Assembly: GCF_014982855.1 (NCBI RefSeq)
Contig: NZ_JADCKF010000004.1
Location: forward strand, 124,001 to 188,000
Length of the DNA: 64,000 nucleotides
Source: Pseudoflavonifractor gallinarum
GTDB lineage: Bacteria; Bacillota; Clostridia; Oscillospirales; Oscillospiraceae
Direction of reading: 5' to 3'
The stretch's first letter is position 1. Each line of letters starts with the position of its first letter. The notes under the pieces are model-generated. The model was given only the letters and a program-made list of their open reading frames with translations, made no database searches and was not told where the DNA came from. Made by a program: the position numbers and the translations under genes. Positions 1 through 6,473 of the stretch are shown here, piece by piece.

Positions 1-556
1 GGACCTCCTCATTGTCATCCCGGTCCATGTCGTAGAGCTTGAAAGCGGTGTAGTCGGTCCGCAGCAGCTCCACCACCTGTTCGCTGGACACCGAGTAGGC
101 CGAGAGGAAATGGAGCTGATCGCTCAGCTGCCAGCTCACCACTACCTCTTTATCCGGCGAGTCATCCAGATTGACATAGTCGATGTAATTGATCCCGGTC
201 CCCGGGCCCTCGATGACGGCCTCCAGCTCATAGGTCTCCCCCATCTGGCGGTAGATATAGATCTTGGGCTGGCTCTCCTCGCCCGTCATACGAAAAAAGG
301 CAATGGCGGAATCCACCACGCCGTCTCCATCCATATCCTGAAGCTGGATATTCTGAATATTTTCCCCGCCCAGCGGTGCGCAGTACTCCGCCCCCTGACT
401 GAGCACCTCGTTGATCTCGCTGGTCAGGTTCTTGAACTCCCGGGGAAGCTCCGGCAGACGGTACAGGTTATCGTCTGACTGCTGGGCGCACCCTGCCAGC
501 AGCAGACACAGCGCCGCAGGCAGGAGGCACCGCCTCCTGATCTTGTGTTCTTTCAT
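1..556 (-). CDS. Putative lipoprotein, 3' end cut by window edge
   Basis: Reads leftward from an ATG at 554-556 and runs off the left edge, so only about 185 codons are present. The N-terminus is a basic stretch, a hydrophobic core and a lipobox (LLLAGC, Cys near residue 24), so it should be an exported, lipid-anchored protein. The mature part contains a stretch like QDMDGDGVVDSAIAFF and later NLDDSPDKEVVV and YDMDRDDNEEV. These D-x-D-G repeats are typical of FG-GAP/VCBS-like surface domains. Function is unknown. The partner genes to the left are not visible. Confidence 0.75.
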   Translation of the reverse strand, partial: MKEHKIRRRCLLPAALCLLLAGCAQQSDDNLYRLPELPREFKNLTSEINEVLSQGAEYCAPLGGENIQNIQLQDMDGDGVVDSAIAFFRMTGEESQPKIYIYRQMGETYELEAVIEGPGTGINYIDYVNLDDSPDKEVVVSWQLSDQLHFLSAYSVSSEQVVELLRTDYTAFKLYDMDRDDNEEV

Positions 557-742
557 AGTGCGTGACCTCTCACGTAAAAATCCAAGCCACGGCCGGAGAA
601 ATCTGCATTTCCTCCTTTTTATATGCCGGACCAGTCATTCAGTACAGAATATTGTAGCATAGTTTCCGGTCGAATGGTATGCCTAATTGTAATTTTACTC
701 CTCTTCCAACCGCCCTTCTTCTGCTCTGACGCAAATTTTCTC

Positions 743-771
743 TTGTCAAACGATATGGTTTCCTGTATAAT
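743..771 (+). promoter_or_regulatory. Promoter of tRNA-Leu(CAA)
   Basis: TTGTCA at 743-748 and TATAAT at 766-771 are separated by 17 bases. The -10 box lies 13 bases before the tRNA 5' end. This is a near-consensus sigma-A promoter. Confidence 0.8.
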
Positions 772-784
772 ATAAAATCGATCC

Positions 785-871
785 GCCGGTATGATGGAAT
801 TGGTAGACGTGACGGACTCAAAATCCGTTGGTGGCGACATCGTGTCGGTTCGAGTCCGACTACCGGCACCA
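785..871 (+). tRNA. tRNA-Leu (anticodon CAA)
   Basis: An 87-nt class II tRNA with encoded CCA. Acceptor strands GCCGGTA (785-791) and TACCGGC (861-867) pair fully, followed by A and CCA. The anticodon loop is CTCAAAA, giving CAA, which reads UUG. A long variable arm and a GGTTCGAGTCC T-arm are present. Confidence 0.95.
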
Positions 872-910
872 GCTCGTCGCAAGCGACATATCGCTTGCGA
901 CGAGCTTTTT
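872..910 (+). terminator. Rho-independent terminator after tRNA-Leu
   Basis: A perfect 15-bp stem (GCTCGTCGCAAGCGA and its complement) with a 4-base loop is followed by five T residues, directly after the tRNA CCA end. Confidence 0.9.
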
Positions 911-924
911 CATTTCATTGCAAA

Positions 925-1043
925 GCTCATCGCGCGCTCATTCTGCTGCTCTTCGCTTCCAAATCGAACCCGCTGCGCTGGGCTGCGATTTGGTTTCGGG
1001 TGCAAACCTGAACGCTGCGGCATCTATACTGTTGCAATATTTC
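925..1043 (+). repeat. Diverged dispersed repeat, copy A
   Basis: About 119 bases that align, with small gaps, to 1616-1703. Both copies open with GCTCATCG(C/T)GCGCTCATTCTG and end in a CAT(C)(T/G)ATA(C/T)TGTTG-like block. Each copy is followed at once by a long hairpin with a T-run. It holds no convincing gene. The two copies bracket the small genes 1084-1290 and 1403-1600. Confidence 0.6.
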
Positions 1044-1080
1044 AAAAATCGACAAGCCCCTAAAGGGGCTTGTCGATTTT
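1044..1080. terminator. Bidirectional terminator-like hairpin
   Basis: AAATCGACAAGCCCC and its complement flank TAAA, with A-runs on the left and T-runs on the right. It can stop the leftward small gene ending at 1084 and any rightward transcript. Confidence 0.8.
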
Positions 1081-1083
1081 CAT

Positions 1084-1290
1084 TTATACACTCTTCTGTT
1101 TATCCGAAAAGCCATTGAATCTCTCGTGTAACCATTCCGCCACAAGGTATCGTCTTTTGAAGCGAATGATAACCGTTTTCCATTCTCCGCACTCCTCACA
1201 AAGATCAGGTTCTTCGGAGAAAAGGAAGCACTTGGGACTGTATTCAGAGTCTGTAAGCTTATTCCAACAATCCAGACAAAGTTCTGCCAT
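1084..1290 (-). CDS. Small cysteine-pair protein, unknown function
   Basis: About 68 residues beginning MAELCLDCWNKL. It has a CxxC pair at residues 5 and 8 and a second CEEC pair (PDLCEECGEW) about 30 residues on, the layout of a small zinc ribbon. The basic C-terminal half (VIIRFKRRYLVAEWL) could touch nucleic acid or another protein. Start 1290 is chosen because AGAGGTG lies 6 bases upstream; ATG at 1296 and GTG at 1299 sit on top of that site. No homologue is recognised by eye. It is transcribed away from 1403-1600 across a region with two inverted repeats. Confidence 0.65.
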   Translation of the reverse strand: MAELCLDCWNKLTDSEYSPKCFLFSEEPDLCEECGEWKTVIIRFKRRYLVAEWLHERFNGFSDKQKSV

Positions 1291-1320
1291 TGACATCACC
1301 TCTGTTCCATCATATCAGAG

Positions 1321-1337
1321 TTGCATTGCAAATGCAA
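1321..1337. promoter_or_regulatory. Inverted repeat, possible operator 1
   Basis: TTGCATT-GCA-AATGCAA is a perfect 7-bp dyad with a 3-base centre in the divergent spacer between the two small genes. Confidence 0.45.
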
Positions 1338-1374
1338 TGCATACTTTCGAGAAATAGTGATATAGACTAATCGT

Positions 1375-1388
1375 AATACAAATGTATT
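1375..1388. promoter_or_regulatory. Inverted repeat, possible operator 2
   Basis: AATACA-AA-TGTATT is a perfect 6-bp dyad just upstream of the gene at 1403. It is compatible with a site for the ribbon-helix-helix-like protein encoded there. Confidence 0.4.
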
Positions 1389-1402
1389 GCGAGGAAACAT
1401 CC

Positions 1403-1600
1403 ATGGGCAGATTTCAGATACCATCCACGCCGCCTACGATCAACAAAACAATCCGCTTCCCAAGCGATGTGGTGGAAGGAGTGGAAAAGGCAATTCAGAA
1501 TAAAAATTGCACGTTTTCTGCCTTTGTGATCGCTGCGGTCCGCGCGGCTTTGGAGGAGGTCCGCGAAATAGATACATCCAGTCCGGACCAGCATCCATAG
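1403..1600 (+). CDS. YlcI/YnfO-like small protein, ribbon-helix-helix type
   Basis: 65 residues beginning MGRFQIPSTPPTINKTIRF. The segment TINKTIRFPSDVVEGVEKAI followed by TFSAFVIAAVRAAL has the strand-helix-helix pattern of Arc/MetJ-type small DNA-binding proteins, and matches my memory of YlcI/YnfO family proteins. Start 1403 is preferred over the in-frame ATG at 1382 because GAGGAAA lies 5-6 bases upstream. The two palindromes just upstream could be autoregulatory operators. No toxin partner is evident on the same strand. Role inferred, not shown. Confidence 0.6.
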   Translation: MGRFQIPSTPPTINKTIRFPSDVVEGVEKAIQNKNCTFSAFVIAAVRAALEEVREIDTSSPDQHP

Positions 1601-1615
1601 TATTTTGATGGTTCA

Positions 1616-1703
1616 GCTCATCGTGCGCTCATTCTGCTGCGCTGAGCTTCGATTTGCTATTGGGCACGGTTGAATCCCTGCATCGATATTGTTGTGATGT
1701 TCC
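1616..1703 (+). repeat. Diverged dispersed repeat, copy B
   Basis: Shorter copy of the 925-1043 repeat with an internal deletion of about 20 bases. It begins 15 bases after the preceding stop codon and runs directly into a hairpin with a T-run. Confidence 0.6.
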
Positions 1704-1743
1704 AGTCGGAGCAAGCTTTGTATCGCTTGCTCCGACTTTTTTA
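1704..1743 (+). terminator. Terminator hairpin after repeat copy B
   Basis: AGTCGGAGCAAGC pairs with GCTTGCTCCGACT across an 8-base loop and is followed by a run of T. It shares CAAGC/GCTTG stem sequence with the hairpins at 872 and 1044. Confidence 0.85.
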
Positions 1744-1857
1744 TAACAAACACAGTCCGCTCCCAACACTGCTCCTCCTTTCCAAATGAATTTGGTCATG
1801 GTAAAATGAAAGAAAGAGTCGTGAAGTGTGCGTCCCAGGTGCGGGGAGGTATCTGAG

Positions 1858-2364
1858 ATGAAAAATCCAGGTAAAAAGAAGCTTTCATTCGCACTCACCG
1901 GGATACTCGTCTTATTCCTGCTGGGCGCTTACGCCTGGTACACAAGACCCGTGACGCTCCCGGCACTTTATCCCATGTTAAAACCTGAGCAGTGCACACA
2001 GATCCAGGGGTATTATGAAATCGGAATGCAGCCGGAGCAATCCAATTTCACGATCACGAAGGACAGTGCAGAATTTGAACGGCTTTGGGATCTGTTCTAT
2101 GACCAGAGCTATCGCCGCAGTCTCAAGGATCTTCTGCCCAGGGGTACGAGGATCCATCGGACCGAAGAGGATGATTTTCAATGGACGGTCGATGTTCTCT
2201 TTGAGGACATTGCATTTCCCGACGGAAGCACCGGCTCCGGCACAATACTGTCTTTTACCTATTGGTACGGTACTTTTGAACTATTTTTCGACGGAGAAAC
2301 CCACATTTATCGGGTTCCTGAACCGGAGCGCTGGGCCGCTCAGGTCCTTGCGATCATACAGTGA
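1858..2364 (+). CDS. Membrane-anchored protein of unknown function
   Basis: 168 residues starting MKNPGKKKLSFALTGILVLFLLGAYAW, a basic N-terminus and one transmembrane segment (about residues 10-27) or an uncleaved signal. The rest is a soluble extracytoplasmic domain rich in acidic and aromatic residues. ATG 1858 is chosen because GGGGAGGT lies 7 bases upstream. It is followed 36 bases later by another small membrane protein on the same strand, so the two may be cotranscribed. No family recognised. Confidence 0.7.
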   Translation: MKNPGKKKLSFALTGILVLFLLGAYAWYTRPVTLPALYPMLKPEQCTQIQGYYEIGMQPEQSNFTITKDSAEFERLWDLFYDQSYRRSLKDLLPRGTRIHRTEEDDFQWTVDVLFEDIAFPDGSTGSGTILSFTYWYGTFELFFDGETHIYRVPEPERWAAQVLAIIQ

Positions 2365-2400
2365 ACACCAAACTGCGGAGCGAAAAATAGGAGGGGTACC

Positions 2401-2856
2401 ATGAAGGAGCCGAAGGAATTCTCCTATTGGAAACATCCATATCAAAAATGGCTGCTTTTCTTGGCCGGAGTAATCCAACTCCTGTGTCTGTTCCTGAATG
2501 TGCGGGAATTTCCGGAGTACAGGCACCTTTTGGAGATTGGATTCCTCAACGCTTCCCAATGGGAAAGCTATTTTGTCGGGCAGTGCATGCAGTGCGCGCT
2601 GAATATTCTGTTGATCGTGCTCTTTTTCGGGTGCCTGCTGATCGGCCGCTTTGCGCGGAGCGCCCCATCGGCCCGGCGGGCGGAGGGGATCCTCCTGCTG
2701 TGTAAGGCCGCGCTCTGGGGCGTAGCCGGTCTTCTGCTACGCTTTCCGGCCTTTGGAACCACCTGTTTTATCTGGGGGCTGATCCTGATCGCACTCCTCT
2801 GCTGCGGAGCTTTTTCTCTCTGGAAGAGCCGCAAAAAGCCCGCCAACCTCGATTGA
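2401..2856 (+). CDS. Small integral membrane protein, unknown function
   Basis: 151 residues with a strong AGGAGG site ahead of ATG 2401. Four hydrophobic stretches are visible at roughly residues 17-35, 62-82, 95-112 and 120-140. Short charged loops and a basic C-terminus (SRKKP) suggest both ends are cytoplasmic. The protein has many cysteines within membrane segments. No recognised family. Confidence 0.7.
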   Translation: MKEPKEFSYWKHPYQKWLLFLAGVIQLLCLFLNVREFPEYRHLLEIGFLNASQWESYFVGQCMQCALNILLIVLFFGCLLIGRFARSAPSARRAEGILLLCKAALWGVAGLLLRFPAFGTTCFIWGLILIALLCCGAFSLWKSRKKPANLD

Positions 2857-2921
2857 CGTCGCGCCGTTTTCCCCTCTGCCAGGGCTCGTTTTCAAAACAG
2901 AAAGAAAAAAATAAAAAAAGG

Positions 2922-2950
2922 TTGACAGACGGAATATCTCGTGGTAATAT
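2922..2950 (+). promoter_or_regulatory. Promoter of tRNA-Leu(CAG)
   Basis: TTGACA (2922-2927), a 17-base spacer and TAATAT (2945-2950), 35 bases before the tRNA 5' end. Confidence 0.85.
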
Positions 2951-2984
2951 ATTACCTGCGCTGAGCGGTGCACGGCGCAGATAT

Positions 2985-3072
2985 GCACGAGTGGTGGAAT
3001 TGGCAGACTCGCTAGATTCAGGTTCTAGTGTGCATTACGCACGTGCGGGTTCAAGTCCCGCCTCGTGCACCA
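2985..3072 (+). tRNA. tRNA-Leu (anticodon CAG)
   Basis: An 88-nt class II tRNA with encoded CCA. Acceptor GCACGAG pairs with CTCGTGC. Anticodon stem CTAGA/TCTAG encloses loop TTCAGGT, giving CAG, which reads CUG, the main leucine codon in this GC-rich genome. GGTTCAAGTCC T-arm present. Confidence 0.95.
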
Positions 3073-3110
3073 AAATAAAAGGACATCCTTTCGGATGTCC
3101 TTTTATTTTT
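3073..3110 (+). terminator. Terminator after tRNA-Leu(CAG)
   Basis: Stem AAAAGGACATCC/GGATGTCCTTTT with a TTTC loop, followed by ATTTTT. Confidence 0.9.
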
Positions 3111-3127
3111 TCGATCCACACGCAAAG

Positions 3128-3160
3128 GAGCGGTTCCGCACAAAACGGAACCGCTCTTTT
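3128..3160. terminator. Hairpin between convergent units
   Basis: GAGCGGTTCCG and its complement around a 7-base loop, with TTTT to the right. It lies just beyond the stop of the leftward kinase gene. Confidence 0.5.
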
Positions 3161-3191
3161 ATCATCTGTATTTTCGTTCTTTACGGTATGC

Positions 3192-4856
3192 TCATACCTG
3201 GTAGCATCCCCCGCCGATGAACTCCCGCAGCAGCGAGGTCTTGGGCACATCGTCCGCGGGCAGGGGGAGGAAATAGCTCAAAAACTTCAGCAGCCGCTTG
3301 GCCTCCAGGTATTCCGGGCAGTCCTTGGGGACGCCGAACAGCAGAGGCTCAATATAGGGCTTGAGCAGGGCGATCTCATAGATCAGGGCCGAATTGAACA
3401 CCACGTCCGCGCTGTCCTGGAAGGGGAAGATGTTGGCCTCCTCTCCCCGCCGGACCGAGGGCCACATCTGAATGGTCGCCCGTGCCCCATAGCCGCGGGT
3501 CCTGGCATCCCGCTCGATCCGCCGGAGCAGGCGGGCATCCGTGGTGGGGATGCGGTTGTGGTCATCGACATTCAGTGTGGTGAGACAGCTGATATAGATC
3601 TTGAATTTGCTCTCCTTGGGCAGGGAGTGAGAAAATACGTCATTCAGGCAGTGGATCCCCTCGATGACCAGAATGTCCTTTTCGCCCAGGGTCAGGGTAT
3701 TTCCGTTGTACTCCCGGATACCTTTTTTGAAATTGAACTGGGGCATCTCCACCGTCTCGCCCTGCAAAAGCCGGGACATATCCGTGTTGAACTGCTCCAC
3801 ATCCATGGCGCCCAGGCTCTCAAAGTCATACTGGCCGTGCTCGTCCCGGGGGGTCTCCTCCCGGTTTTTGAAGTAGTTGTCCGTGGCAATGGCATGGGGC
3901 CGCAGTCCGCAGGCCATCAGCTGGGTGCACAGGCGGTGGGAGAAGGTGGTCTTTCCAGAGGAAGAGGGCCCCGCGATCATGACGAAGCGGACATCCTTGC
4001 GCCGTGCAATGGTCTCGGCGATGTCGCCGATCTTCTTCTCCATCATGGCCTCGCTGGTCAGGATGATCTGGGCCGCATCCCCCTGGCAGATGGCCTCGTT
4101 GAGATCGGCCACATTGGAGATGTGCAGGGCCTCGGCCTTGCGCTCACCGTCGTACATGGTCTGGAACACCTTGACCGAGGGCTCAAAGGGGGCCAGCTGA
4201 TCCGGCTTCTGGACGTCCGGCAGGCGCAGGACAAAGCCGCAGTCAAACAGCTCCAGCCCAAAGCACCGCACATATCCGGTGTCCGGGACCATATAGCCAT
4301 AGAAATAATCCGCAAACTCCCCTAGAGAATAGTAGTTGACCCGGGAACTGATCCGGCAGCTGAGCAGCTTGGCCTTGTCCTGGAGCTTCCGCGCCTCAAA
4401 GAGCGCGATAGCGTCGTCGGTGGGAATGGAGTGCTTTTGGATGGGGATGGCCTGCTCCGCCAGCTCGCGCATACGCTCCTCCACTCGATTCAGCAGAGCC
4501 TGGTCCAGCTGGAAGGCCCCTTTGGCCCGGATGAAGAGCGCATGGCTCAGGGAGTACTCCACGCAGATGCGCTCGATCTGATCCCGTCCCACAATATCAT
4601 AGAAGGCCTTGAGCATCAGGAAAATGACGCTACGCTCATAGGTCTGCATCCCCGGCTTGTCCTGGATGGTCAGCATGCGCAGCGTGCAGTCCCGGTCCAG
4701 CTTCTTTTGCAGCTCACACAGCTTTCCATCCCGCTGCACCAGCAGAATGTCGCTGTGGTATCCCCCCTGTACCTCCCGGGCAATGGTCTGGTAGGAAGTC
4801 CCGGCGGGATACTGGCGTTGGACGCCGTCCACCGTTACCGAATACATATGGTCCAT
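3192..4856 (-). CDS. Uridine kinase-type nucleoside kinase with N-terminal TGS/ThrRS-like region
   Basis: 554 residues. The C-terminal half has a P-loop (GPSSSGKTTFSHRL) followed by a phosphoribulokinase/uridine kinase fold with the IEGIHCLND strand and the DDHNRIPTTDARLLRRIERD segment, so it should phosphorylate a nucleoside using ATP in the cytoplasm. The first ~60 residues (VDGVQRQYPAGTSYQTIA) resemble the TGS-like domain of threonyl-tRNA synthetase, and the middle resembles the ThrRS second additional domain. This architecture is common in Clostridia and annotated as nucleoside kinase. AAGGAG lies 9 bases before ATG 4856. The preferred substrate cannot be told from sequence. Confidence 0.85.
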   Translation of the reverse strand: MDHMYSVTVDGVQRQYPAGTSYQTIAREVQGGYHSDILLVQRDGKLCELQKKLDRDCTLRMLTIQDKPGMQTYERSVIFLMLKAFYDIVGRDQIERICVEYSLSHALFIRAKGAFQLDQALLNRVEERMRELAEQAIPIQKHSIPTDDAIALFEARKLQDKAKLLSCRISSRVNYYSLGEFADYFYGYMVPDTGYVRCFGLELFDCGFVLRLPDVQKPDQLAPFEPSVKVFQTMYDGERKAEALHISNVADLNEAICQGDAAQIILTSEAMMEKKIGDIAETIARRKDVRFVMIAGPSSSGKTTFSHRLCTQLMACGLRPHAIATDNYFKNREETPRDEHGQYDFESLGAMDVEQFNTDMSRLLQGETVEMPQFNFKKGIREYNGNTLTLGEKDILVIEGIHCLNDVFSHSLPKESKFKIYISCLTTLNVDDHNRIPTTDARLLRRIERDARTRGYGARATIQMWPSVRRGEEANIFPFQDSADVVFNSALIYEIALLKPYIEPLLFGVPKDCPEYLEAKRLLKFLSYFLPLPADDVPKTSLLREFIGGGCYQV

Positions 4857-4910
4857 ATGCGCTTCTCCTTTTCCAATTTGGTCTCCCGTAGTTTATGTTC
4901 GGAGTATAGC

Positions 4911-4944
4911 AAAAAACTCGTTTCTTTTCAGAAACGAGTTTTTT
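4911..4944. terminator. Terminator between tRNA-Ala and the kinase gene
   Basis: AAAAAACTCGTTTC and its complement around a short loop, with A- and T-runs on either side. It works in either direction and sits just after the minus-strand tRNA. Confidence 0.85.
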
Positions 4945-4956
4945 GTTCTTTCAAAT

Positions 4957-5032
<76 letters not shown>

Positions 5033-5076
5033 ATATTCACTTGCCGTGCCGCCGGACCGGCGACTCAACGTAGGAT

Positions 5077-5105
5077 ATTATACCCGCCTCTTCCACATTT
5101 GTCAA
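5077..5105 (-). promoter_or_regulatory. Consensus promoter of tRNA-Ala
   Basis: Read on the minus strand: TTGACA (5105-5100), exactly 17 bases, TATAAT (5082-5077). This is a perfect sigma-A consensus, as expected for a stable RNA gene. Confidence 0.9.
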
Positions 5106-5165
5106 GCATTTTCTTTCTCTTTTTTTGGCCCCTGCTCCAGCACAGCAGGGGCCGTTCTCTTTTTC

Positions 5166-5642
5166 TCACGGTTCGGGCCTGGCGGGCGCTCTCCAGCCCT
5201 TCCCCCAGATCTCCTGAATACGGATCCGGAACAGGGCGGTCTGTAAAAAACAGCCCCGGTTCTGTGCCCGGAACTCCTCCTCCGGCTCGGGACGGAACTT
5301 CTGGCTGAACACCCGCAGTCCCTCCCAGCGCGCCGCTTCCTCCAGCACCTCTTCCGCCGTTCCAAAGACCACTGCGCTCTCATATTCGGTGGTGTACTGC
5401 TCGGGGATCACCCGGGCATGGCCCACCGCCGTGACGCAGACCTGGGGACAGGCGCGCAGACAGTCGATCTTCTTGCCCTCTCTCGCACAGTGAAAATAGA
5501 GCCACTCCCCTGCCCGGGTCATGTTGACCGGTACGGCATATGGCGTTCCATCCGGTTGTGTCATGGATAGGGTCATCCACTCCGTCTGATCCAAAATCCG
5601 GAGCGCCGCTTCCCGCTCCAATGCACGGTCTTTTCGCCGCAT
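5166..5642 (-). CDS. Pyridoxamine 5'-phosphate oxidase-like flavin-binding protein
   Basis: 158 residues starting MRRKDRALEREAALRILD. The order of segments (MTLSMTQPDGTPYAVPVNM, YFHCAREGKKIDCLRACPQVCVTAVG, YTTEYESAVVFGTAEEV) matches the split-barrel PNPOx-like/NimA group, which bind FMN or a related cofactor and reduce or detoxify small molecules. The 'HCAREGKK' turn is the usual phosphate/flavin contact. GGGAGGAAA lies 6 bases before ATG 5642. It is divergent from the metal-resistance unit. Exact reaction unknown. Confidence 0.8.
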   Translation of the reverse strand: MRRKDRALEREAALRILDQTEWMTLSMTQPDGTPYAVPVNMTRAGEWLYFHCAREGKKIDCLRACPQVCVTAVGHARVIPEQYTTEYESAVVFGTAEEVLEEAARWEGLRVFSQKFRPEPEEEFRAQNRGCFLQTALFRIRIQEIWGKGWRAPARPEP

Positions 5643-5710
5643 ATCGTTTCCTCCCATCTTTTTCTTGTGTCTACTATATCTCATCCCGCTCACCCGCGCA
5701 AGATTTCCCC

Positions 5711-5738
5711 TTGACATTTCCCCAACACCGTATATAAT
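5711..5738 (+). promoter_or_regulatory. Promoter of the metal-resistance operon
   Basis: TTGACA (5711-5716), 16-base spacer, TATAAT (5733-5738), immediately followed by the operator-like dyad at 5742-5761. Confidence 0.85.
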
Positions 5739-5741
5739 TAC

Positions 5742-5761
5742 ATATGAACAATAGCTCATAT
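5742..5761. promoter_or_regulatory. ArsR/SmtB-type operator
   Basis: ATATGAACA-AT-AGCTCATAT, a 9-2-9 imperfect dyad (7 of 9 pairs) with the ATATGA...TCATAT ends typical of CzrA/SmtB/CadC operators. It overlaps the transcription start of the operon and so should be the site where the apo-repressor encoded at 5789 blocks polymerase. Confidence 0.75.
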
Positions 5762-5788
5762 ATTTTGAGAAAGAAAGGAGTATGCACC

Positions 5789-6169
5789 ATGTCCCTCCCC
5801 GATTCCCCGTCCCAAGCCCAGGATCTGGACCACTGCGACTATATGCATGTACACGAGGACATTGTCGCACAGGTCAACGAGACCATGCCCGATGAGGAGA
5901 TCCTCTACGATCTGGCTGAGCTCTTTAAGATCTTTGGAGACTCCACCCGCATCAAGATCCTCTATGTCCTCTTTGAGGCCGAGATGTGCGTGTGCGACAT
6001 CGCCACGCTGCTGGGCATGTCCCAATCCGCCATCTCCCACCAGCTCCGCTCCCTCAAGCAGAGCAAGCTGGTCAAGTATCGCCGGGAGGGGAAGACCGTC
6101 TTTTACTCCCTGGCCGATTCCCATGTGCGCACCATCCTGGACCAGGGCATGGAGCACGTAGCCGAGTAA
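5789..6169 (+). CDS. ArsR/SmtB-family metal-sensing repressor
   Basis: 126 residues. A winged helix-turn-helix (LFKIFGDSTRIKILYVL, then MSQSAISHQLRSLKQSKLVKYRREGKTVFYSL) is flanked by two metal-site signatures. Cys67 and Cys69 form the CVCD motif of the alpha-3 (ArsR/CadC) site. Asp110-His112-His123-Glu126 form the DxH-x10-HxxE alpha-5 zinc site of SmtB/CzrA. The N-terminus (HCDYMHVHED) adds more possible ligands, as in CadC. It should release the adjoining operator on binding Zn, Cd or Pb. AAAGGAG lies 8 bases before ATG 5789. It starts the operon with the HMA protein and P-type ATPase. Confidence 0.9.
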   Translation: MSLPDSPSQAQDLDHCDYMHVHEDIVAQVNETMPDEEILYDLAELFKIFGDSTRIKILYVLFEAEMCVCDIATLLGMSQSAISHQLRSLKQSKLVKYRREGKTVFYSLADSHVRTILDQGMEHVAE

Positions 6170-6196
6170 GCCCCCATTCAGAAAGGAGATCTCACC

Positions 6197-6415
6197 ATGA
6201 AAAAACGTTTTTCCTTTACCAATCTGGACTGTGCCAACTGCGCCGCCAAAATGGAGGCGGCCATCGCCAAGCTCGACGGCGTCCACAGCGTGTCGGTCAG
6301 CTTCTTCTCCCAGAAAATGACCCTGGATGCCGACGACGAGCGGTTCGACGCCATCCTTCAGGAGGCGGCCAAGATCTGCAAAAAGATTGAGCCCGACTGT
6401 GTGCTCCACATCTGA
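6197..6415 (+). CDS. Free-standing heavy-metal-associated (HMA) domain protein
   Basis: 72 residues, a single ferredoxin-like HMA domain. The metal-binding loop NLDCANCAAKMEAAI has Cys12 and Cys15. A further Cys pair region (ICKKIEPDC) follows near the end. In ZntA/CadA pumps this domain is usually fused to the ATPase N-terminus; here it is a separate gene between the repressor and the pump. It may hand metal to the ATPase or act as its detached regulatory domain. Good AAGGAG site at 6 to 8 bases before ATG. Confidence 0.88.
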   Translation: MKKRFSFTNLDCANCAAKMEAAIAKLDGVHSVSVSFFSQKMTLDADDERFDAILQEAAKICKKIEPDCVLHI

Positions 6416-6473
6416 GCCGCGTTCTCGATCCAGTTTGCAAAGACGGGAATGATTTCCCGACAGGAGGTCAACC

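Noticed and set aside
2853-4325. 490-codon open frame on the plus strand across tRNA-Leu and the kinase gene
   Set aside because: It crosses a tRNA gene and its terminator and is antisense to the clear kinase; a product of GC-rich codon bias.
5127-5153. GGCCCCTGCT hairpin after the PNPOx-like gene as a terminator
   Set aside because: On the gene's own strand the stem is followed by A residues, not T, so it does not have the form of a terminator there.
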